Shown here: in pieces, positions 37,517 to 46,217 of the stretch | Layout of the letters: every line of letters starts with the position of its first letter | Numbering within the stretch: position 1 is the stretch's first letter | NCBI RefSeq assembly: GCF_000807925.1 | Contig: NZ_JRVC01000002.1 | Location: 1-64,000, forward strand | From: Novosphingobium subterraneum | GTDB lineage: Bacteria; Pseudomonadota; Alphaproteobacteria; Sphingomonadales; Sphingomonadaceae | DNA length: 64,000 nucleotides | Reading direction: 5' to 3' | The notes under the pieces: generated by a model | Database searches by the model: none | Told to the model about the DNA's origin: nothing | Seen by the model: the letters and a program-made list of their open reading frames with translations, nothing else | Translations under genes and position numbers: made by a program

Positions 37517-40500
37517 CTAATGAAAATCGCGTGACTTGGGGATGATCCTCACGTCACGCGGGTGCGTGCGGGCACCGGGTCCGGCTCTTTCAGGGATCGG
37601 CCTGTTGCACTCGTCCGCGCGCGCAATCGGCGGCAGCAGCCTGTCGGCATCTGACAGCGCATCTAGGCTGGCGCTGGCGTCGGTCAAGTTCATGGCGATG
37701 ACATGGATGACCTCGTCGTCGTACTCCACCCGCCCACGCACTTCCATCAGCCGTGCGCCCATGATGACCTTGCGCTGCTTCTCCATAAGGTCAGGCCAGA
37801 TCACCAGATTGACCACGCCGGTCTCGTCCTCGAGCGTGATGAAGCAGACGCCCTTGGCGCTGCCGGGGCGCTGGCGCACCAGAACTACGCCGGCCACCAG
37901 CACCGTGGCGCGATACTTGTGGCTCCTGAGGTCTGCCGCCCGCACGAAGCCACGCTCGCCCAGCATCGGTCTCAGGAAAGCCAGTGGGTGCGCCTTCAGC
38001 GACAGGCGATGCGTCTGGTAATCAGCCACGACCTCTTCCGACAGCGGCATCATCGGCAGCACGGCGCGGGTACGCTCCTCGCCTTCCGAACGTGACGTCA
38101 TGGCGGCAAACAGCGGCAGTTCCTTGGGCGCGACAAGGCTGCGGGCATCCCACAGCGCCTGCCTGCGCGACAGGCCAAGCGAGCCCAGCGCATCGGCTGC
38201 GGCAAGCCGCTCAACCACTGCCGGAGACAGCCCGGCCCGTTCCTTGAGGCTGGCCGCATCGGTGAAGGCCCCGCCCGCGCCCCTCGCCGCGACGAGCATG
38301 GCAGCCGCATGTTCGGGAAAGCCATCGATCTGCCTGAAGCCAAGGCGGAGCGCGCCTCCCCCCTGCTCCAGCGTACAGTCCCAGTCCGAGTGGTTCACAT
38401 CGACCGGCAGCACCGGCACGCCATGCCGGGCCGCATCGCCCACGATCTGTGCGGGCGCGTAGAAACCCATCGGCTGCGAATTGAGCAGGGCACAGGCAAA
38501 GGCCGCCGGATAGTGGCACTTGAACCATGATGAAACGTAGACGAGGTGGGCGAAGCTGGCGGCGTGGCTTTCGGGAAAGCCGTACTCGCCGAAGCCCTTG
38601 ATCTGGTTGAAACAGCGTTCGGCAAAATCGGGATCATAGCCGCGCTCAACCATGCGGCCGACCATCATGTCTTCAAGTTCGTGCACCATCCCTCGCGAAC
38701 GGAAGGTGGCCATGGCCTTGCGCAGGCGATTGGCTTCAAGGCTCGAGAACTTCGCTGCATCGAGCGCAATCTTCATGGCCTGCTCCTGGAAGATCGGGAC
38801 GCCTAGGGTGCGGTTGAGAATCGAACTCAGTTCATCTGCAGGGCCATGTTCTGGGCCGGGCGCAGGTATCTCCACCTTCTCCTCGCCCCGCCTGCGCTTG
38901 AGATAGGGGTGGACCATGTCGCCCTGGATCGGCCCCGGGCGGACAATGGCAACCTGGATCACGAGATCGTAGAACTGCCGCGGCCGCAAGCGCGGCAGCA
39001 TGTTCATCTGCGCACGGCTTTCCACCTGGAACACGCCAAGGGAATCCCCCTTGCACAACATGTCGTAGACCGCCGGATCTTCGCGCGGGACTGTGGCCAG
39101 CGTCAGATCACGGCCGTGGTGCGCACCCAGCAGATCAAGGCACTTGCGAATGCAGGTGAGCATGCCGAGCGCGAGCACATCGACCTTGAGGATGCCAAGC
39201 GCGTCGATGTCATCCTTGTCCCATTCGATGAAGCTGCGATCGGCCATCGCGCCATTGCCGATCGGCACTGTTTCCGTCAGTGGCCCTTGTGTCAGGATGA
39301 AGCCGCCAACATGCTGGGAAAGATGGCGCGGCATTCCAATCATTTGCTGGGCTATGCTGATCACGCGCCTGAGGTAGGGATCGGTGCCGTCCAACCCGCT
39401 TTCGTTGACGTTCTTCTCGCCCACTTCGGTACCCCAGCTGCCCCAGACAGTGCGAGCGAGCGCGCCGGTCACGTCTTCGGAAAGGCCCATGGCCTTGCCC
39501 ACCTCGCGGATCGCCATGCGCGGCCGGTAGTGAATGACCGTGGCGCAGAGGCCTGCTCGGGTGCGACCGAAACGGCGGTAGATATACTGGATGACCTCTT
39601 CGCGTCGCTCATGCTCGAAATCGACGTCGATATCAGGCGGCTCCTTGCGCTCTTCGGAGATGAAGCGATCGAACAGCAACGCATGCTTGGCGGGATCAAC
39701 GGCAGTGATGCCGAGGCAGTAACAGACCGCGGAATTGGCAGCTGAACCACGCCCTTGGCACAGGATGGGTGGATCGCAATTACGGGCAAAATCAACAATA
39801 TCCTTGATGGTCAGAAAGTAGGTTGCGAGGTTCAGCTTGCCGATGAGGTCAAGTTCGCGACGCAAGGTTTCACCCACGCCATCGGGCACGCCTTCGGGAT
39901 AGCGTCCGCGTGCCCCTTCCCAGGTTTGCATCTCCAGCCAGGATTGCGGATCGTGGCCCTCCGGGCAGATCTCCTCGGGGTATTCGTAGCGCAACTCCCT
40001 GAGATTGAACCGGCAGGAGTCCGCCAGATTGCGCGTCGCTGCGATCGCATCGGGCCAGCGTTCGAACAGGCGCACCATATCCTGCGGAGATTTCAGGTGC
40101 CGTTCGGCATTGGGTTGGAGCAAGTGCCCGGCCTTGGCAACGGTGGTCTTGTGGCGAATTGCCGTCATCACGTCTTGAAGCGGACGGCGGTTTGGTGTCG
40201 CGTAGAGCACTTCGTTGGTAGCCAGCAGGCCGAGGCCATTGCTCCGTGCCAGACCGTTCAACCTTTCGATCCGGGCGATGTCGTCGCCGACGTAAAGGTA
40301 GCTTGCAGCCAGATGGCGCATGGTCGGCAAGCTGTGGACAAGCCGGGGGAGAAAATCGGGAAAAGGCAGGGAAAGGCTGTTCCTGACCTGTGGAAGAGCT
40401 GGGGACTCTGCTCCCGGAAAAGCATAGACATTGCTTTCGCTTTCCACCGTAAACATCTGATCCAGATCAGCAGGCGGCACGAGGATCAGGTGGATGCCCT

Positions 40501-40933
40501 CGGCATGGGCTGCCAGCATGGGCAGATCGATCTCGCAGGTGCCTTTCGCCTGCCACTCTCCGGTGAGCGTGCGCATTCGCCCTTCGGAGATGAGCCGACA
40601 CAGCCGGCCGTACGCGGCGCGGTCCTGCGGATAGGCCAGAAAGACAAGGTCTTCGACGGTTTCGATCCGGCAACCGATAACCGGACGTAGCCGCGCAGCC
40701 TCGGCCTCGGTATGCAGGCGCACCACGCCAGCCATGGTATTGGCGTCGGCAATGCCAAGAGCATCGTATCCCAAGGCACGTGCCGTGGTGACGAGATCGA
40801 TCGCGTCCGACGCGCCACGCAGGAACGAAAAGCAGGTCGCCAGGCCCAGTTCCACGAACGGTGCCGGCGGCAGGTCGCCCTCGTCCACCGGTTCGACATG
40901 GCGGCGGCGCGGTGTCAGCGGCTGTTCGGGCAT
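37517..40933 (-). CDS. dnaE2: Error-prone DNA polymerase DnaE2 (ImuC)
   Basis: A C-family polymerase used for SOS mutagenesis with ImuA and ImuB. The 1138 residues show an N-terminal PHP region, palm catalytic aspartates in PPDIDVDFEHERR, GRGSAANSAVCYCLGI, and SHAASFAHLVYVSSWFKCHY, and an OB domain near the C-terminus (GVCFITLEDETG). The tail IIPKSRDFH is typical of alphaproteobacterial DnaE2. The PHP metal-binding histidines are gone: the first motif is ELGLATCFSFLRG and the next is GIADANT. It starts three bases after the UdgX stop, making it the third gene of an SOS-controlled operon instead of following imuAB. Confidence 0.95.
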   Translation of the reverse strand: MPEQPLTPRRRHVEPVDEGDLPPAPFVELGLATCFSFLRGASDAIDLVTTARALGYDALGIADANTMAGVVRLHTEAEAARLRPVIGCRIETVEDLVFLAYPQDRAAYGRLCRLISEGRMRTLTGEWQAKGTCEIDLPMLAAHAEGIHLILVPPADLDQMFTVESESNVYAFPGAESPALPQVRNSLSLPFPDFLPRLVHSLPTMRHLAASYLYVGDDIARIERLNGLARSNGLGLLATNEVLYATPNRRPLQDVMTAIRHKTTVAKAGHLLQPNAERHLKSPQDMVRLFERWPDAIAATRNLADSCRFNLRELRYEYPEEICPEGHDPQSWLEMQTWEGARGRYPEGVPDGVGETLRRELDLIGKLNLATYFLTIKDIVDFARNCDPPILCQGRGSAANSAVCYCLGITAVDPAKHALLFDRFISEERKEPPDIDVDFEHERREEVIQYIYRRFGRTRAGLCATVIHYRPRMAIREVGKAMGLSEDVTGALARTVWGSWGTEVGEKNVNESGLDGTDPYLRRVISIAQQMIGMPRHLSQHVGGFILTQGPLTETVPIGNGAMADRSFIEWDKDDIDALGILKVDVLALGMLTCIRKCLDLLGAHHGRDLTLATVPREDPAVYDMLCKGDSLGVFQVESRAQMNMLPRLRPRQFYDLVIQVAIVRPGPIQGDMVHPYLKRRRGEEKVEIPAPGPEHGPADELSSILNRTLGVPIFQEQAMKIALDAAKFSSLEANRLRKAMATFRSRGMVHELEDMMVGRMVERGYDPDFAERCFNQIKGFGEYGFPESHAASFAHLVYVSSWFKCHYPAAFACALLNSQPMGFYAPAQIVGDAARHGVPVLPVDVNHSDWDCTLEQGGGALRLGFRQIDGFPEHAAAMLVAARGAGGAFTDAASLKERAGLSPAVVERLAAADALGSLGLSRRQALWDARSLVAPKELPLFAAMTSRSEGEERTRAVLPMMPLSEEVVADYQTHRLSLKAHPLAFLRPMLGERGFVRAADLRSHKYRATVLVAGVVLVRQRPGSAKGVCFITLEDETGVVNLVIWPDLMEKQRKVIMGARLMEVRGRVEYDDEVIHVIAMNLTDASASLDALSDADRLLPPIARADECNRPIPERAGPGARTHPRDVRIIPKSRDFH

Positions 40934-40936
40934 GAT

Positions 40937-42370
40937 TTATGCCGATAGTTCCGAAAGCCTCTGCGCTACCTTGCGCAAGTCTTTGGCAAACTTTGCCTCT
41001 TCCTCGGCACGACCGTGATCGTGCAGACGCAGCAGATAGCTGGGGTGCGTGGTGATCCACAGCTCGCTGCCATCTGCCAGCGCCTGAGGTTCGCCTCGCA
41101 CTTTTTGCACGCTGACTGTTTTGCCGAGAAGGCTGCGTGCCGCGCTTGCGCCCAAGGCGAGAATGAGCCGGGGCTGGACCAGCGCGCGCTCGCCATCAAG
41201 CCACCAGCGGCAGATGTCGATTTCCTTGGCGGTGGGATTCTGGTGGAGGCGGCGTTTGCCGCGGGGGACAAACTTGAAGTGCTTGACCGCGTTGGTGACG
41301 TAAGTGCGTTCGTCCGAAATGCCTGCTTCTTCGAGATGCGAACGCAGCAGGCGGCCGGCCGGACCGATGAACGGACGGCCCTGCTCCTCTTCGGTATCGC
41401 CCGGCTGCTCGCCCACGATCATGAGTGCGGCTGATGAGGGCCCTTCGCCCATGACTGCCCGGGTGCCGTTGCAGCCGATCTCGCAGCGGCGGCAGCCGAG
41501 GATCGCTTCGCCAATCGCGCCAAGGCTTTGCGGCCGTTCGCCGAAGTCCTGTTCGCCCGCCTTCACCATCTGTGCCTCGCGTGCCTGCGCTCCGGCGATC
41601 AACTCGGGGATGAGCGCCGCCTCCGGCATGTTCTTCCAGTACTTGCGGGGCATTTCCTTGAGCATGGCCCCGACCTTCAAACGCGCAGGATTGAAGATCG
41701 ACGCATAATACTTCCGCCACAGGGCCTCGACCGGATCGCCAGAGGGAGCATCGGCCCGGGTAGCCGGCGGGCCTTCCTGCAGCGCCTCGCCATCCCAGTG
41801 CAGGGTCCCGCGCGGGGTGAGGATCGACCAGCGCATGGTGGTGAAACGGCGCACGAAGAACCCGGCGTTGGCGCGCAGGATATGATGCTCGGGCTCGAAC
41901 CAGGCGACATAGCGCTCGCTCCCCTCACCCTCGACGCTGCGGAAGCGGACGAAGGCGCGCATCTTGTGGATGTCGCGCCGGACCTGCCGCGCCAGATCCT
42001 CCATCGAGCGAACGTCAGGATCGGCCTTGTCTTCCATAAGGCGCGGGCGGGACTGCAGGCGCCATAGCACGCGATAGAGCAGGGAAAAACGCGTTGAATC
42101 AGAATGAAGGATCACGCTTTGGGCAAGCTGCAGGAAGTCTCGTGAAACGCGCGGTTGCGGGGCATCGGCAGGGGGCGACGGCAGGCGACGGTCCCCTTGG
42201 GCGAACAGGTCCGCTCCCGGATCGGCCGGCGATTCCCAGGTGATCCGGTCTGGCGGCACATCAGCGCGGACCATGCGACGGGCAGCATCACGCCAGCCTT
42301 CGAAATCATCGGGCGCGGCAAGCTGGATCCGGAACGCTTCGGCCAGGCGCATGTCGCGGAACGGCTTCAT
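40937..42370 (-). CDS. UdgX-type uracil-DNA glycosylase fused to a DUF4130 domain
   Basis: This 477-residue fusion has an N-terminal DUF4130 (radical-SAM-linked) part at about 75-265 (FLQLAQSVILHSDSTRFSLL, FVRRFTTMRWSIL). A C-terminal uracil-DNA glycosylase domain follows, with cluster cysteines at about 293-300 (CRRCEIGC), GEQPGDTEEEQGRPFIGPAGR, and THPSYLLR. The R-loop reads KRRLHQNP; the histidine (His376) corresponds to the one in mycobacterial UdgX that forms a covalent bond with the abasic sugar after uracil release. So it probably caps uracil sites irreversibly. ATGA overlap with the radical SAM gene; dnaE2 follows after three bases. Confidence 0.92.
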   Translation of the reverse strand: MKPFRDMRLAEAFRIQLAAPDDFEGWRDAARRMVRADVPPDRITWESPADPGADLFAQGDRRLPSPPADAPQPRVSRDFLQLAQSVILHSDSTRFSLLYRVLWRLQSRPRLMEDKADPDVRSMEDLARQVRRDIHKMRAFVRFRSVEGEGSERYVAWFEPEHHILRANAGFFVRRFTTMRWSILTPRGTLHWDGEALQEGPPATRADAPSGDPVEALWRKYYASIFNPARLKVGAMLKEMPRKYWKNMPEAALIPELIAGAQAREAQMVKAGEQDFGERPQSLGAIGEAILGCRRCEIGCNGTRAVMGEGPSSAALMIVGEQPGDTEEEQGRPFIGPAGRLLRSHLEEAGISDERTYVTNAVKHFKFVPRGKRRLHQNPTAKEIDICRWWLDGERALVQPRLILALGASAARSLLGKTVSVQKVRGEPQALADGSELWITTHPSYLLRLHDHGRAEEEAKFAKDLRKVAQRLSELSA

Positions 42371-43614
42371 GCGAAGAGTTCCATCTGGGCAGGCTTGGTC
42401 GCGGGTACCAGAAGGCTGTGCAGATCTGCCCGGTCGGTCAGCATGACCGGCCGCCAATCCTCGGTGACGATGAACGGACGCACTTTGGCAATGGAGACGG
42501 TAAGCTTGCCGACATCGGCGAGACGCAGGCGGCGTTGGCGGCGCGCGGCGACGAGCGCGTTGACGGCTTTCACGCCCAAGCCCGGCACGCGCAGCAGCTT
42601 CTCGCGCGGGGCACGGTTGACGTCGACCGGGAAATCTCCGCGAAAGCGCAAGGCCCAGGCGAGCTTGGGGTCGATGTCGAGCGGAAGCATGCCATCGTTG
42701 CCGGCGGCCTGCTGCACCTCGTGCGGGGCAAAGCCGTAGAAGCGCATCAGCCAGTCGGACTGATAGAGCCGATGTTCGCGCATCAAGGGCGGACGCTTCA
42801 GCGGCAGGACTGCGCTGGCGTCGGGGATCGGGCTGAAGGCTGAGTAATAGACGCGGCGCAGGCGGAAGCGATCATAAAGCGTGCTGGCGCGGCCGACGAT
42901 ATCGGCATCGGTCGCGGCATCGGCACCGACGATCATCTGGGTGGACTGGCCGGCGGGGGCGAATTTCGGCGCATGGCGGAAGCGCTTGCGGGCGTCCTTG
43001 GCCTCGACAATCGCTTCCTTCAGCGACCCCATGGCCCCTTCGATCTGCGGTGCGGACTTGTCGGGCGCGAGGCGGGTCAGGCCGGCTACCGTTGGCAACT
43101 CGACGTTGATCGAGACGCGATCGGCATAGAGCCCGGCCTGGGCGACCAGCTCGGGATCGGCTTCGGGAATCGTCTTGAGGTGGATATAACCCCGAAAATC
43201 GTGTTCTTCGCGAAGGATACGGGCGACTTCTATCAACTGCTCCATGGTGTGGCTGGAGCTTTTGACGATGCCGGAGGAGAGAAACAGGCCTTCGATATAG
43301 TTGCGGCGGTAGAACGACAGGGTCAGGTCCACCACCTCCTGCGGGGTAAAGCGCGCGCGGCGGGTGTTCGAACTCTTGCGGTTCACGCAGTAATGGCAAT
43401 CGAACACACAGTGATTGGTCAGCAGGATCTTGAGCAGCGAGATGCAGCGACCATCGGGCGCATAGGCGTGGCAGATGCCCATGCCCTCGGTCGACCCGAT
43501 GCCTTTTCCGCCCTTGCTGTTGCGCTTGGTGGTGCCCGACGAGGCGCAGGAGGCATCGTACTTTGCGGCATCGGCCAGGATTTCGAGGCGTTCGAGAACG
43601 GTAAGCTGCGACAT
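42367..43614 (-). CDS. Radical SAM protein linked to UdgX (putative DNA modification/repair)
   Basis: The 415-residue protein carries a radical SAM cluster motif C-x3-C-x2-C (CVFDCHYC) after TNH, followed by NRKSSNTRR and IEGLFLSSGI. The C-terminal part has a helix-hairpin-helix DNA-binding element (LLRVPGLGVKAVNALVAARR). It belongs to the group that accompanies UdgX/DUF4130 proteins in many genomes; the substrate and reaction are not established, and DNA lesion repair similar to spore photoproduct lyase is one idea. Start at 43614: its AAGGA ribosome-binding site lies inside an exact SOS box. First gene of the radical SAM-UdgX-dnaE2 operon. Confidence 0.92.
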   Translation of the reverse strand: MSQLTVLERLEILADAAKYDASCASSGTTKRNSKGGKGIGSTEGMGICHAYAPDGRCISLLKILLTNHCVFDCHYCVNRKSSNTRRARFTPQEVVDLTLSFYRRNYIEGLFLSSGIVKSSSHTMEQLIEVARILREEHDFRGYIHLKTIPEADPELVAQAGLYADRVSINVELPTVAGLTRLAPDKSAPQIEGAMGSLKEAIVEAKDARKRFRHAPKFAPAGQSTQMIVGADAATDADIVGRASTLYDRFRLRRVYYSAFSPIPDASAVLPLKRPPLMREHRLYQSDWLMRFYGFAPHEVQQAAGNDGMLPLDIDPKLAWALRFRGDFPVDVNRAPREKLLRVPGLGVKAVNALVAARRQRRLRLADVGKLTVSIAKVRPFIVTEDWRPVMLTDRADLHSLLVPATKPAQMELFA

Positions 43615-43616
43615 TC

Positions 43617-43631
43617 GTTCCTTATATGTTC
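43617..43631. promoter_or_regulatory. SOS (LexA) box overlapping the ribosome-binding site of the radical SAM gene
   Basis: GTTCCTTATATGTTC on the plus strand (GAACATATAAGGAAC towards the gene) is an exact GTTC-N7-GTTC LexA operator. It ends two bases before the ATG, so it covers the Shine-Dalgarno AAGGA. It should control the radical SAM-UdgX-dnaE2 operon and could also touch the divergent hydrolase promoter. Confidence 0.85.
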
Positions 43632-43738
43632 TTTCAGCCTCCAGTGCCAGCCCGTACCTGTGGGCAGACGGGCATCGGAACGCGAAACGGGACGAGCCGT
43701 TCAGGCACCACACGGGCGGGGCCTGAGGAGACAGTTTG

Positions 43739-44635
43739 ATGCCGATGATCGAGACCCGGGATGGGACCCGCCTTTATGCCAAGTCGTGGGGCGATGGGCC
43801 GCCGGTGGTGCTGATCCATGGCTGGCCACTCTCTGGCGACAGCTGGGACCCGGTGAGCAACGCACTGGCCGATGAAGGCTTCCGTGCGATTGCCTATGAC
43901 CGGCGCGGGTTCGGACGGTCGGACCAGCCTTCGGATGGCTATGACTACGATACCTTTGCCGACGATCTGGCTGACGTCATGGCAGCAATGAATGCCAATA
44001 ACGGCGCGGCTCTGGTCGGATTCTCGATGGGCGGTGGCGAGATCGCGCGCTACATGTCGCGCTATGGCGGGCAGGGCGTTTCGCGCGTGGCGCTGGTGTC
44101 ATCGGTCGTGCCCTACATGCTCCAGACCGACGACAATCCCGAGGGCGTGCCGCAATCGACGTTCGATGAGATGACCGAAGGCATGCTGGAGGACCGTGCG
44201 AAATTCTTCACCGGCTTCTTCCGCGATTTCTATGGCGTGGGCATGCTGAGCAAGCCGGTCAGCGACGAGACGCTGAAGCTGTCCTGGGCGACCGCCATGC
44301 AGGCAGGCCTGAGGCCCACGCTGCTTTCGGCGAAGGCTTTTGCCACCACCGATTTCCGGGGTGACCTGCCCTCGTTCAGCGTGCCGACGCTGGTGATCCA
44401 CGGGACTTCGGACGCCACTGTACCGATCGAGGCAACCGGACGCGCCGTGGCCAGGGCCGTACCACACGCGACGCTGATCGAGTACGACGGCGAGCCGCAT
44501 GGCCTCTTTGCAACGCAGACCGAGCGTCTGACCAAGGACCTGCTCGATTTTGTCTCCGGCCGTCCGGCAGAGACCATGCCGCAGGAAGTGATCGATACGC
44601 TGACGGCACAGACCATCGTGGCACCATCGATCTGA
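43739..44635 (+). CDS. Alpha/beta hydrolase, non-heme chloroperoxidase/esterase type
   Basis: The 298-residue alpha/beta-hydrolase has an oxyanion segment HGWPLSGDSWD, nucleophile elbow GFSMGGGE, acid GTSDATVP and histidine GEPHGLF, the standard Ser-Asp-His triad. The overall pattern (YDRRGFGRSDQP) matches cofactor-free perhydrolases/esterases often annotated as chloroperoxidase. ATG at 43739 with GGAG upstream. It sits alone on the plus strand between two SOS-controlled repair operons; no functional link to repair is evident. It ends four bases before the imuB stop. Confidence 0.9.
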   Translation: MPMIETRDGTRLYAKSWGDGPPVVLIHGWPLSGDSWDPVSNALADEGFRAIAYDRRGFGRSDQPSDGYDYDTFADDLADVMAAMNANNGAALVGFSMGGGEIARYMSRYGGQGVSRVALVSSVVPYMLQTDDNPEGVPQSTFDEMTEGMLEDRAKFFTGFFRDFYGVGMLSKPVSDETLKLSWATAMQAGLRPTLLSAKAFATTDFRGDLPSFSVPTLVIHGTSDATVPIEATGRAVARAVPHATLIEYDGEPHGLFATQTERLTKDLLDFVSGRPAETMPQEVIDTLTAQTIVAPSI

Positions 44636-44639
44636 TACT

Positions 44640-46217
44640 TCAGGCAAAGAGCCCCTGGATGAACCATTCGGGGGCTCCGCCGCGGCCATCGCCGATCACG
44701 CCGTGGCGATAGATCCAGTAACGGCGGCCGACTTCGTCCTCGATCCGGTAGTAATCCCGCAAGCGCACGGTAGAGCGTTCACGCCACCATTCGGGGGCAA
44801 TGCGTTCAGGCCCCTCGGCGCGGACGACCTTGTGCAGCTGGCCGCGCCATTGGAACTGGCGAGGTAGACCGTCCGGAGTTTCATAAATAACCGAAACTGA
44901 TTCCGGTTTATCCAATATTTTCAGCGGCCTGCGATGAAAACGCAATTCTTCCTGTGAAGATGACATATCTGCCAGTGGAGGCTGCCAGCGCTGGGCGCGT
45001 TCAGGCACATGGCTGCCATGAACGACCGGGCGGCGCACCGCTTCTGGCCCGAGCCGTATGGTCAGGCGATCGATACAGGCGGCAAGGCTGGTACCATGGC
45101 GCTCAGCCGCGGCATCGAGATCGGCCTGGGACAGATTCAGGGGTTCGGCCCATGGCACGCGCAGGCGCACGAGTTCTATCCCGAATCCGGCATCGAGATC
45201 ATCGAGCCGCGCGGCAAACAGGCGGCAGATATGGGCCGGATCGCGCGAGGCGGCGGCCATCTCGAGCCGCCGCACCATGACCTCGCCATCGACCTTCCAC
45301 ATTCCGAGCTCGAGGCGACGTGCGCCCTGCCCCAGTCCTTCGAGCAAGCGCGCCAAGTCGGCAGCGAGGTCCTCGACCACGCGATCGAGCAGAGTGCGGT
45401 GGCGGATCGGTTCCATCAGACGGCGCTGAACCATCGGGGCGGGCACGCCCACGACAGGCAGCAGCGGTTCGGGCCGCAAACCGAAGATCTGATCAAGCCG
45501 CAACAGCGGGTTCGCTGCAGCCGATCGGTGGTTGCGGAAGCGACGGGCGAGGTTCTCACGCGTCAGGCCTTCGATCTGACCCAATCGCTTGAGGCCGAGC
45601 CGGCGCAGCAGCAGGATCACATCGGCATCAAGACGCAAGGCGGCTACAGGCAGATCGGCAAGGAATGTGCGTGGGTCTGCCTCTGGGGGCTGGATTGCAG
45701 CCACAGGTCCGTGCCGCGCAAGCGCCCAAGCCGCGCCTGCAGTGGGGGCGAGCGCAGCACGGGCCGTCAAACCACGCTTGTTCAGCAGGGCCAACGTGTC
45801 AGCGATCAGGGCTTGCTCGCCGCCGAACAGGTGAGCCACGCCGCTGGTGTCGACGAGCAGGCCATCGGGGGGATCAAGCGCGCTCCATGGCCCCCAGCGT
45901 TGCGCCCACAGGGCAAGGTTTTCAAGAAAGGCGAGGTCGCCCGCAGCATCAGCGGGGCGCACGGCGAGCGCGGGACAGAGCGTACGCGCATCGGTGAGGC
46001 GCATTGACGGCACAGCCCCCGCGGCATGGGCAGCAGCGTTGGCGGCAGCAATGCGCGGGCCGTGGGCGGTATCTTCGATCAGAGCGAGCGGGGTGGCGTC
46101 GAGCCCTTCTCCGTGAGCCAGCCCCTCAACCAGTCGCCAGCGATCGATCGCCAGATTCGTGCACCAGATCGCCATGATCCGGCGTGAAGGGTTCGGCGAC
46201 GAGGAGAGCGTCGTCAT
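44640..46217 (-). CDS. imuB: ImuB, inactive Y-family polymerase-like mutasome subunit
   Basis: ImuB is the adaptor that links DnaE2 to the sliding clamp and ImuA during translesion synthesis. The roughly 525-residue protein follows the Y-family fold but lacks catalytic acidic residues: the N-terminal strand reads MAIWCTNLAIDRWRL, and the palm motif is LLVDTSGVAHLFGGE where active enzymes have S-x-D-E. A helix-hairpin-helix-like segment (LKRLGQIEGLTRENLARRF) and the little-finger region follow, ending in EWFIQGLFA. The start is the ATG at 46217 or 46175, inside imuA, so the overlap is 92 or 50 bases. No polymerase activity is expected. Confidence 0.92.
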   Translation of the reverse strand: MTTLSSSPNPSRRIMAIWCTNLAIDRWRLVEGLAHGEGLDATPLALIEDTAHGPRIAAANAAAHAAGAVPSMRLTDARTLCPALAVRPADAAGDLAFLENLALWAQRWGPWSALDPPDGLLVDTSGVAHLFGGEQALIADTLALLNKRGLTARAALAPTAGAAWALARHGPVAAIQPPEADPRTFLADLPVAALRLDADVILLLRRLGLKRLGQIEGLTRENLARRFRNHRSAAANPLLRLDQIFGLRPEPLLPVVGVPAPMVQRRLMEPIRHRTLLDRVVEDLAADLARLLEGLGQGARRLELGMWKVDGEVMVRRLEMAAASRDPAHICRLFAARLDDLDAGFGIELVRLRVPWAEPLNLSQADLDAAAERHGTSLAACIDRLTIRLGPEAVRRPVVHGSHVPERAQRWQPPLADMSSSQEELRFHRRPLKILDKPESVSVIYETPDGLPRQFQWRGQLHKVVRAEGPERIAPEWWRERSTVRLRDYYRIEDEVGRRYWIYRHGVIGDGRGGAPEWFIQGLFA

